A stretch of 13,722 nucleotides of DNA from positions 1 to 13,722 of the forward strand of contig DAOQXO010000070.1 of assembly GCA_035342635.1 (NCBI GenBank). Reading direction: 5' to 3'. The notes beneath the pieces were generated by a model. It had not been told where the DNA came from. It worked only from the letters and a program-made list of their open reading frames with translations, and made no database searches. Below, piece after piece: positions 6,408 to 13,500 of this stretch (positions within the stretch are counted from its first letter, which is position 1; each line of letters begins with the position of its first letter). Origin of the DNA: CADEFQ01 sp035342635. GTDB taxonomy: Bacteria; Pseudomonadota; Gammaproteobacteria; Steroidobacterales; Steroidobacteraceae. The position numbers and the translations under genes are program-made.

Positions 6408-6423
6408 TGTGACCCAGGTCACG
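6408..6423. promoter_or_regulatory. CRP/Vfr/Clp-like binding site
   Basis: TGTGA-CCCAGG-TCACG matches the CRP-family consensus TGTGA-N6-TCACA at nine of the ten defined positions. It contains perfect 6-bp arms GTGACC/GGTCAC. It begins directly after the stop codon of the two-helix membrane protein and is centred about 87 bases before the next small gene's ATG. A further half-site GTGAC lies at 6473-6477. No clear -35/-10 pair at a standard CRP spacing could be identified, so a regulatory role is inferred from the motif alone. Confidence 0.4.
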
Positions 6424-6430
6424 GTTTGGG

Positions 6431-6446
6431 CCCTGGGTAGCCAGGG
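6431..6446 (+). repeat. Small hairpin in the leader region before the 70-residue gene
   Basis: CCCTGG and CCAGGG form a 6-bp stem around the loop GTAG. No T-tract follows, so it is not an intrinsic terminator. It lies between the CRP-like palindrome and the next gene and could shape the leader RNA or be incidental in GC-rich sequence. Confidence 0.25.
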
Positions 6447-6502
6447 AAGGGCCCGCAATGCGACACTGTCCCGTGACGAGTTCGATTTTGACCGGGGATG
6501 AG

Positions 6503-6715
6503 ATGAAGAACATATCCGAACGGGCGCCCGAGACGCCTGCGGAGGCCGTGGCCGCGCGCGACACCGGGCGCAGCGAGAACACCCTGAAGCGCGTGAGCCT
6601 CGCGTTGCTGCATGAGATCGCCTCCGATGACCGCGAGCGCGGCAACGACCCGTACAACTCCAACGCCGGCAACGCGCAGGCCGCCATCTGGGGCCGCCAG
6701 GGCCGACGACGCTAG
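6503..6715 (+). CDS. Small hypothetical protein, 70 residues
   Basis: A short, soluble, highly charged protein with no membrane segment or signal peptide. Its centre, NTLKRVSLALLHEIASDDRE, is predicted to be an amphipathic helix. The C-terminal half, GNDPYNSNAGNAQAAIWGRQ, ends in a basic tail (GRQGRRR). The ATG at 6503 is preferred over the in-frame ATG at 6458. It is preceded by the purine-rich GGGGATGAG, and the upstream residues (MRHCPVTSSILTGDE) look non-coding and overlap the leader hairpin region. Third codon positions are mostly G/C, in line with a real gene. I do not recognise a family. The gene converges with the membrane protein gene at 6821-7108. It could bind a partner protein or nucleic acid, but nothing proves that. 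Confidence 0.6.
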   Translation: MKNISERAPETPAEAVAARDTGRSENTLKRVSLALLHEIASDDRERGNDPYNSNAGNAQAAIWGRQGRRR

Positions 6716-6731
6716 GCTCGCCCGTTGGATG

Positions 6732-6793
6732 GCGCCGGCGGGCCCAGGGCCCGGCGCGACCGATGGTGCCCGTGAGGGGAACCCCGGGGCACC
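6732..6793. terminator. Two GC-rich hairpins between convergent genes
   Basis: The 105-base gap between the convergent small gene (ends 6715) and membrane protein gene (ends 6821) contains two strong inverted repeats. The first, 6732-6757, has CGGGCCC and GGGCCCG arms around a single A, with outer GCGCC/GGCGC pairing. The second, 6765-6793, has GGTGCCC/GGGCACC outer arms and an inner GGGG-AA-CCCC stem. They are placed where a bidirectional terminator is expected, but neither is followed by a T-run on either strand. Termination would therefore be Rho-assisted or the stems would protect 3' ends. Confidence 0.4.
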
Positions 6794-6820
6794 CGGACTG
6801 ATCGAAGCTTCAGTGGACAC

Positions 6821-7108
6821 TCACCGGGGCCAGTACACCCAGCCGGCAAGCAGCAGCCCCGCGATCAGCGCAGAATGGGCGGCGAGACGCCATCCGCGCG
6901 CGCGGATTTCGCCGATGAAACTCGCGGCGGCCAGCACGGTGAGCAGGAGCGCGAGCGCGAGCGCGCGCAGCAGCGGCACACGTTCCGCCGCCAGCCGATC
7001 GGCGTACTCGGGCAGCAGCAGGAACACGATGCCCGTGAGAAGCAGCGCGATGCTGATCGAAAGAGTCGATCCCATCACGATTCCGATGAGCATGGCGAGC
7101 GGTCGCAT
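6821..7108 (-). CDS. Small multi-helix membrane protein, hypothetical
   Basis: A 95-residue protein that is almost entirely hydrophobic. About three helices are visible, residues 5-33 (with GSTLSISIALLLTGIVFLLL), 46-65 (LLRALALALLLTVLAAASFI) and 74-92 (LAAHSALIAGLLLAGWVYW). A short acidic/basic loop, PEYADRLAAER, separates the first two. The ATG at 7108 is chosen because hydrophobic sequence begins there and GGTGGAG precedes it by a few bases. The upstream extension of this frame runs into the divergent prc gene. It is a single gene, divergent from prc by 103 bases and convergent with the 70-residue gene. I do not recognise a named family and cannot assign a role beyond an inner-membrane protein. 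Confidence 0.65.
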   Translation of the reverse strand: MRPLAMLIGIVMGSTLSISIALLLTGIVFLLLPEYADRLAAERVPLLRALALALLLTVLAAASFIGEIRARGWRLAAHSALIAGLLLAGWVYWPR

Positions 7109-7211
7109 ATTCTCCACCGCGGGATGCCGCGGTGCGGACTTGCCGCCCCCGGCAGCGCGTTCTAGCCTAGACTGACTGGATTGTAACCGAGCCGCAGACA
7201 TCGAGCCCCGA
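7109..7211. promoter_or_regulatory. Divergent promoter region of prc and the small membrane protein, with an RBS-overlapping hairpin
   Basis: The 103 bases between divergent starts must hold both promoters. ACCGCGG (7116-7122) and CCGCGGT (7127-7133) form a 7-bp stem with loop GATG. On the minus strand its 3' arm ends in CCGCGGT and runs straight into the GGTGGAG ribosome binding site of the membrane protein, so the stem could mask it. For prc a weak -35/-10 pair can be drawn, TTGCCG (7140-7145) and TAGCCT (7163-7168) with a 17-base spacer. The match is poor. Confidence 0.35.
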
Positions 7212-9317
7212 ATGCAGACGACCCATCGCCTGAGCGCCGGATTCACCGCCTCCGCAATCATCGCGGTGATGCTGGCGCTCGTCAGCTCATCGCAGGCCCC
7301 GGCCAGCACCTCCGCGCTGCCGCCCGGGGCGATTGCGCCGGGCGAACGGCATCGTCTGGTCGCGCGCCGCGTCGGCATGATCCTCGAGGACACGCACTAC
7401 CGCCGCGCCGGCATCGACGATCGCATGTCGTCGCAGATCTTCGATCGCTATCTGCAGTTCCTCGACGGCCAGCGCAGCTACTTCCTCGCGAGCGACATCG
7501 CGGAGTTCGAGCGCTACCGCATGCGTTTCGACGACATGATCCGCACCGGCGAGATCGAGCCTGCCTACGTGATCTTCGCGCGCTACCAGGCGCGCAACCG
7601 CGATCGCGTGCAGCATGCGCTGGTACAGCTCGCGAAGGAGCCGGACTGGACCATCGACGAATCCTTCGGGTTCGACCGCTCCGAGGCCGCCTGGCCGGCC
7701 ACCGAGGCGGAGATGAACGAGATCTGGCGCAAGCGCGTCAAGAACGATGCGCTCGGCCTGATGCTCGCGGGCAAGACCTGGGAGGAAGCGGCCGACACGC
7801 TGCGCAAGCGCTACGAGCGCGTGCAGAAGCGCGTCGACCAGGTGACCGCCGAAGACGTGTTCGAGAACCTGATGAATGCGTACGCGCGCACCTTCGATCC
7901 GCATTCGAGCTACTTCTCGCCGCGCAATTCCGAGGAATACCGCATCCAGATGAGCCTCAACTACGAGGGCATCGGCGCCTCGCTGCAGTTGATCGACGAG
8001 TTCGTCACGGTGATGAACGTCATCGAGGGCGGCCCGGCGGCGGTCGCCGGCACCCTCAAGCCCACCGACCGTATCGTCGGCGTCGCGCAGGGTGCGGACG
8101 GCGCGTTCACCGATGTGGTGGGCTGGCGCATCGACGACGTGGTGCAGCTGATCCGCGGCAAGGGCGGCACGCTCGTGCGCCTGCGCGTGCTGCCGGGCGG
8201 CGCCGCGCCGGGCACACCGGAGCGGACCCTTGAATTCACGCGCAACAAGGTCACGCTCGAGGCGCAGGCCGCGAAGAAGTCGGTGCATACGCTCGCGCGT
8301 GGCGGGCACACCTATCGCATCGGTGTGATCAACGTGCCGGGCTTCTACCAGGACATTGCCGCACAGAATGCGGGTGACGACGACTATCGCAGCACCACCC
8401 GCGACGTGCGCCGGCTGATCGCGGAACTGCAGGACGAAGGCATCGACGGCCTGGTGATGGACCTGCGCGGCAACGGGGGCGGTTACCTGCCCGAGGCCAC
8501 CGCCCTCACCGGCCTCTTCATAGACCGCGGCCCGGTCGTGCAGCTGCGCGATTCCGGCGGGCGCACCGAAGTGCTCGACGATCCGGAGCCGGGCGTCGTC
8601 TACGGCGGGCCGCTCGCCGTGCTGGTCGATCGCTTCAGTGCATCGGCGTCGGAGATTTTCGCCGGCGCAATCCAGGATTACCGGCGCGGCGTGGTGCTCG
8701 GCCAGCAGACCTTCGGCAAGGGCACCGTGCAGAACCTCGTGCCGCTCGACGGCTATGCGCGCAAACCGGTCAACGGCCAGCTCACCGTCACCATCGGCAA
8801 GTTCTACCGCATCACGGGCGAGAGCACGCAGCTGCGCGGCGTCTCGCCCGACGTGCCGCTCGCGTCACTGGTCAGTGTCGAGGATGTCGGTGAGAGCGCT
8901 CTCGACGAAGCGCTGCCCTGGGACCGCATCGCCGGTGTGCCCTATCGCAGCGCCGCCGGCTCCGGTTTCACGCCGGCGACCCTCGCCGACGAGGAAGGTG
9001 CGCGCGCGGCGGTCGACCCGAACTACCGCTGGCTCGTCGCGGACATTGCGGCGATCAAGGAAATCCGCGACCAGACCGCCGTCTCGCTCAACCTCGCAAA
9101 GCGCCAGGAGGAACGCGCCGCCCTCGAACGCGACCGCCTCGCCCGCGAGAACACCCGGCGCGCGACCCTCGGCCAGGCCCCGCTCGCAGCCCTTGACGAC
9201 GCCGACCCGGACGATACCCCGGATATCGTGCTCAACCAGGCCACCGAGGTCATGGCCGACATGGTCGGGGGCCACGACCGCAAGCTTGCCCCCAAGACGG
9301 TTTCCCGCACCCCGTAA
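7212..9317 (+). CDS. prc: Tail-specific (C-terminal processing) periplasmic protease, S41 family
   Basis: A 701-residue serine protease of the Prc/Tsp type, close to the 682 residues of the E. coli enzyme, which degrades or trims periplasmic proteins from their C-termini and helps control peptidoglycan hydrolases. A signal peptide spans about residues 1-30 (hydrophobic SAIIAVMLALV, then SSSQAPA). The N-terminal helical domain follows to about residue 235 (including DRYLQFLDGQRSYF), then a PDZ domain near 250-345 (YEGIGASL at its start). The S41 domain covers about 365-560, with the substrate-binding LVMDLRGNGGGYLPEA. The catalytic Ser/Lys dyad is S478 in RFSASASEIFAGA and K503 in GQQTFGKGTVQ, separated by 25 residues as in E. 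coli (S430/K455). The C-terminal DUF3340-like region is charged. The ribosome binding site before the ATG is weak. It ends three bases before the large palindrome upstream of the efflux genes. Confidence 0.95.
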   Translation: MQTTHRLSAGFTASAIIAVMLALVSSSQAPASTSALPPGAIAPGERHRLVARRVGMILEDTHYRRAGIDDRMSSQIFDRYLQFLDGQRSYFLASDIAEFERYRMRFDDMIRTGEIEPAYVIFARYQARNRDRVQHALVQLAKEPDWTIDESFGFDRSEAAWPATEAEMNEIWRKRVKNDALGLMLAGKTWEEAADTLRKRYERVQKRVDQVTAEDVFENLMNAYARTFDPHSSYFSPRNSEEYRIQMSLNYEGIGASLQLIDEFVTVMNVIEGGPAAVAGTLKPTDRIVGVAQGADGAFTDVVGWRIDDVVQLIRGKGGTLVRLRVLPGGAAPGTPERTLEFTRNKVTLEAQAAKKSVHTLARGGHTYRIGVINVPGFYQDIAAQNAGDDDYRSTTRDVRRLIAELQDEGIDGLVMDLRGNGGGYLPEATALTGLFIDRGPVVQLRDSGGRTEVLDDPEPGVVYGGPLAVLVDRFSASASEIFAGAIQDYRRGVVLGQQTFGKGTVQNLVPLDGYARKPVNGQLTVTIGKFYRITGESTQLRGVSPDVPLASLVSVEDVGESALDEALPWDRIAGVPYRSAAGSGFTPATLADEEGARAAVDPNYRWLVADIAAIKEIRDQTAVSLNLAKRQEERAALERDRLARENTRRATLGQAPLAALDDADPDDTPDIVLNQATEVMADMVGGHDRKLAPKTVSRTP

Positions 9318-9320
9318 TAT

Positions 9321-9356
9321 CGGGATAGTGTTGTAGTTGACTACAACACTATCCCG
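9321..9356. promoter_or_regulatory. Perfect 17-bp-arm palindrome, probable repressor operator
   Basis: Left arm CGGGATAGTGTTGTAGT (9321-9337) and its exact reverse complement (9340-9356) are separated by TG. The element starts three bases after the prc stop. It is much richer in A/T than its surroundings and contains the -35 box of the efflux promoter, so a dimeric or tetrameric repressor bound here would block RNA polymerase. TetR- or MarR-family repressors commonly use such operators at RND efflux genes, but no regulator gene is present in the window. The transcript from prc would also form a long stem here. There is no following T-run, so an intrinsic terminator is less likely. Confidence 0.65.
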
Positions 9357-9365
9357 CGGTAGGAT
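9337..9365 (+). promoter_or_regulatory. Sigma70-type promoter of the efflux genes
   Basis: TTGACT (9337-9342, five of six to TTGACA) and TAGGAT (9360-9365, four of six to TATAAT) are separated by 17 bases, the optimal spacing. Transcription would start near 9372, giving a leader of about 27 bases that includes the GAGGT Shine-Dalgarno. The -35 box lies at the centre of the 9321-9356 palindrome, which suggests repression by steric exclusion. Confidence 0.55.
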
Positions 9366-9398
9366 CGCCTCGCCTGATAGCTCAGCGAGGTCGATTCC

Positions 9399-10511
9399 AT
9401 GCGTACTCAAGCCCTGTTCTTCGCCGCCGCCAGCGCGGCGCTCCTGGCCGCCTGTGGCAGCTCCAGCGCGGACAGCGCGAAGGCCGAGCCACCCGTCTCG
9501 GTGCCCGTAGAGGTCGTCGCCGCGAAGCGCGGTGAGATGCTCGCCCGGTACACCGGGACCGCAACCCTCGAGGCCGAGGCCGACGCGGACGTGATCGCGC
9601 GTGCCGGCGGTGAAGTACTGCGGGTTCTGGTCGAGGAAGGCGATCGCGTCAAGGAGGGCCAGCTGCTCGCCGTGCTCGATGGCCGCCAGCTGCGGCTCGA
9701 GGCCGCGCAGGCCCGCGCGCAGTTCGCCAAGGCCGAGCGCGACTACCGCCGCCAGGTCGAGCTGCATGACAAGGGACTGGTCTCGGCCGGCGCCTTCGAA
9801 GGCCTCAAGTTCGATCTCGAGAACCTGCGCGCGACCTACGAACTCGCGGAACTCATGCTCTCGTACACCGAGATCCGCGCACCGTTCGCCGGGCTCGTCG
9901 CCTCGCGGTTCGTGAAGGTCGGCCAGAACGTGCCCCAGGGCACCAAGACCTTCCGCGTCACCGATCCGACGCCGCTCAAGGCGAGCGTGTACGTACCGGA
10001 GCGCGAGCTTGCACACCTCGCACCGGGCCAGAGCGCCGTCGCGCTGGTCGACGCCCTGGGCAGCCGCAGCTTCCCCGCCCGCGTGACCCTCGTGTCGCCG
10101 TCGATCGATCCGGCCACGGCCACCTTCAAGGTCACCCTCGAACTCGATGACCAGGATGGCGTGCTGAAGCCCGGCATGTTCGCCCGCGTGGGCATCGTGT
10201 TCGAGCGGCGCGACGCGGCGCTGCAGGTGCCGCGCGTCGCGCTGATCGAGGCCGACGGCACGAGCAGCGTCTTCGTGGTCGAGGATGGCAAGGCCGTGCA
10301 GCGCCCGGTCACCACGGGTCTCGTCGACGGGGGCAACATCGAAGTAACCACGGGTGTCGCCGACGGCGATTCGGTCGTGGTCGTCGGCCACACGGGCCTC
10401 AAGGACGGCAACGCGGTGCGCGTGGTGTCGCTCGAGACCAGGCCCACTTCGGCGCTGCGCGCGGCCGCCGCCGGCAAGGTAGCCGCCGGCGCACAGACGG
10501 CCAACCGCTAG
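9399..10511 (+). CDS. RND efflux periplasmic adaptor (membrane fusion protein) lipoprotein
   Basis: A 370-residue adaptor of the AcrA/MexA type that links an inner-membrane RND pump to an outer-membrane channel. The N-terminus is a lipoprotein signal with lipobox LAAC (C19), so it is anchored by lipid in the periplasm. The lipoyl-like halves appear as ARAGGEVLRVLVEEGDRVKEGQLLAVLDG and the second half IRAPFAGLVASRFVKVGQNV (each partly quoted). Between them is a coiled-coil hairpin of about residues 95-155 (LRLEAAQARAQFAKAERDY). Beta-barrel and membrane-proximal domains follow to the alanine-rich end. GAGGT, seven bases before the ATG, is a good ribosome binding site. The RND permease gene begins 18 bases downstream, so the two form an operon under the operator-promoter at 9321-9365. 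The substrate cannot be told; no outer-membrane factor lies in the window. Confidence 0.92.
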   Translation: MRTQALFFAAASAALLAACGSSSADSAKAEPPVSVPVEVVAAKRGEMLARYTGTATLEAEADADVIARAGGEVLRVLVEEGDRVKEGQLLAVLDGRQLRLEAAQARAQFAKAERDYRRQVELHDKGLVSAGAFEGLKFDLENLRATYELAELMLSYTEIRAPFAGLVASRFVKVGQNVPQGTKTFRVTDPTPLKASVYVPERELAHLAPGQSAVALVDALGSRSFPARVTLVSPSIDPATATFKVTLELDDQDGVLKPGMFARVGIVFERRDAALQVPRVALIEADGTSSVFVVEDGKAVQRPVTTGLVDGGNIEVTTGVADGDSVVVVGHTGLKDGNAVRVVSLETRPTSALRAAAAGKVAAGAQTANR

Positions 10512-10529
10512 TTCTCCCCGGGGGTCCGT

Positions 10530-13500
10530 ATGCGCATCGTAGATCTCGCCCTCCGTCGCCGCGTCACGATCGCGATGGCCACCGTCGCCGTCGCACTGTT
10601 CGGCGCCGTCTCGCTGTCACGGTTGAAGGTCAACCTGCTGCCGGACCTCTCGTATCCGACGCTCACGATACGCACCGAACTGCCGGGCGCCGCGCCGCTC
10701 GAGGTCGAGAACCTGATCACGAGGCCGATCGAGGAAGCCGCCGGCACGATCAGGAACGTGCGCAGCGTGCGCTCGGTGTCGCGCTCGGGCCAGGCCGACG
10801 TGGTCCTCGAGTTCGCCTGGGGCACGGACATGGATTTCGCCGGCATCGAGGTGCGCGAGCGACTCGACCTGCTGCAGCTGCCCACCGACGCGGAGCGACC
10901 GCTGCTGCTGCGCTTCGATCCCTCGACCGAGCCGGTGCTGCGCCTCGCGTTCGTCGACCTGGCCGAAGGCAGCGCTGCATCCTCCGAGCGGCTCAAGACG
11001 CTGCGCCGATACGCCGACGATCGCCTGAAGCCCGAACTCGAGGCGACCGAAGGCTCCGCGGCGGTCAAGGTGAGCGGCGGCTTCGAGGACGAAATCCGGA
11101 TTCTCGTCGACCAGGAACGGCTCGCGCAGCTGAAACTCGACGTGGCGAGCGTCGCCGCGCGCATCGGCGCCGAGAACGTCAATCTCTCGGGCGGCCGCCT
11201 CGAACAGGGCACGCAGCGCTTCCTGGTGCGCACGCTGAACGAGTTCCAGTCGCTCGAGGAAATGTCGAGCGCGGTGATCGCGACGGTCGAAGGCCGCCCG
11301 GTCTATCTGCGCGACATCGCGCAGGTCGAGCACGGCTACAAGGACCGGACGGCCATCACGCGGCTCGACGGGCGCGAATGCGTCGAACTCGCCGTCTACA
11401 AGGAAGGCGATGCCAACACCGTGCTGCTGGCCGAGACCGTGCGGGCGCGCCTTGCGACGCTGCAGAAGTCGCTGCCGCCGGAGACGAAGCTGCAGACCGT
11501 CTACGACCAGTCGCAGTTCATCGCCAACTCGGTGAGCGAGGTCAGCGATGCGGCCATCTGGGGCGGGCTGCTGTCGGTGATCGTGCTGTACCTGTTCCTG
11601 CGCGATGCGCGCGCGACGCTGGTCGCCGGCATCGTCATTCCCGTGACCGTCATCGGCATCTTCGTGCTGATGTACGGCTTCGACCTGACACTCAACATCA
11701 TGTCACTCGGCGGCATCGCGCTGTCGGTCGGCATGCTGATCGACAACTCGGTGGTGATCCTCGAGGCGATCTCGCGCAAGCGCGAGGCAGGCATGCCCGC
11801 GGTCCAGGCGGCGCGCGAGGGCACCGCCGAGGTGGCGATGGCGGTCACCGCCTCGACGCTGACCACGGTGGCGGTGTTCTTCCCGATGGTGTTCGTCAGC
11901 GGCATCGCCGGGCAGCTGTTCCGCGACCAGGCGCTGACGGTGACGTTCGCGCAGCTCCTCTCGCTGCTCGCGAGCCTGACGCTCGTACCGATGATGGCGG
12001 CGTGGCGTGCGAACGATGGCGAGCGGCGCGTGCCGCGCGACGAACTGCGAGCGGAGCTCGCCGAGCGCGGCGCGATCTTCGCCGGGCGGCTGCGCGAGAT
12101 CGTGCGCGCACTGCGCCCGGGCGAGTTCGGGCGGGCGCCCGCCGCGCGCGGCCTGCGGCGCATCTTCGCCTGGCTCGCCTGGCCGCTGCGACTGCTGCTC
12201 GTCACCTTGATCAGGCTCGCCCGCGCGCTTGCCGGCGCGGTCGGCGCGCTGTGCGGATTGGTGCTCGCCCCGGCCATGCATGTCACCCAGCGCGGATTCG
12301 CGGCGCTCGAGCGGCTCTACCCCGCCTCGCTCGAGTGGTCGCTGCGCCACCGCTCGGCGGTGCTCGGCGTCGCAATCTCGCTGCTCGCGATCACCGGGCT
12401 GATACTGGTGCGCCTGCCCACCGAACTGATCCCGCAGCTTGCGCAGGGCGAGTTCAACGTCAAGCTGCGCCTGCCCGCCGGCTCGCCGCTCGACAGCACC
12501 GACCGCGTGCTGCGCGCCGCACTCTCGGCCGCGGTCGATCTGCCGGGACTCGATCACGCCTACGCGGTGGCCGGCACCGGCAACCGTCTCGATGCCAATC
12601 CGGTCGATTCCGGCGAGAACATCGGCGAGATGTCGATACGCCTGCGCCAACCGGCTGGCCCGCGCGAGGAGGCCGCCGCCATGGCCCAGCTGCGCTCGGC
12701 GCTCGACGCCCTGCCCGGCGTGCAGTACGAGTTCTCGCGCCCCGCCCTGTTCACGCTGTCGACGCCGCTCGAGGTCGTGCTGTCAGGCTACGAGCTCGAG
12801 CGGCTGCAGAGCGCCGCGGCAGCCGTGCACGCGCGCATGGCGGCAAGCGGCGCGTTCACCGACCTGCGCTCCTCGATCGAGGGTGGGCATCCGGAGATCC
12901 AGATCCTGTTCGACCAGGATCGCGCCTCGCGGCTGGGCCTCGAGGTGCGCACCATCGCGGACAGCGTGGTCTCGAGCCTGCGCGGCGACGTGGCCACGCG
13001 CTACCAGCTTCGCGACCGGAAGATCGACGTGCTGGTGCGCAGCGTCGACACCCGCAGCGCCTCGATCGAGGAGGTGCGCAACCTGATCGTCAACCCGGGC
13101 GCCGAGAAGCCCGTGACGCTCGCGGCGGTGGCCGATGTGCGCCTCGCCATCGGGCCGGCGGAGATCCGCCGCGCGGGACAGGAGCGCGTCGCCCTGCTGT
13201 CCGCCGCGCCCGCCCAGGGCAACCTCGGCGCCGCTACGGCCATCGCCAACGAGATTCTCGCAACGACACCGCTCCCTGCCGGCATCACCTACGGCGTCAC
13301 CGGCCAGAGCGAGGAGATGCAGCAGAGCTTTCGTTCGCTGTTGATGGCGTTCGCGCTCGCCGTGTTCCTCGTCTACCTCGTGATGGCCTCGCAGTTCGAG
13401 TCGCTGCTGCACCCGTTCGTGATCCTCTTCACGATCCCGATGGGCCTCATCGGCGCGGTGTGGGGTCTCGCGGTGACGGGCACGACGATCAATGCGGTGG

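Noticed and set aside
9321..9356. Intrinsic terminator of prc
   Set aside because: The stem is excellent but no T-run follows on either strand, and it coincides with a good promoter -35 box, so operator is the better explanation; a secondary 3'-end role remains possible.
8865..10391. 508-codon minus-strand open frame opposite prc and the adaptor gene
   Set aside because: It would cross the palindrome and two real genes in antisense, and its protein is a low-complexity charged sequence.
11703..12650. 315-codon minus-strand open frame inside the RND gene
   Set aside because: Antisense to conserved RND transmembrane segments; His/Arg/Gln-rich shadow composition.
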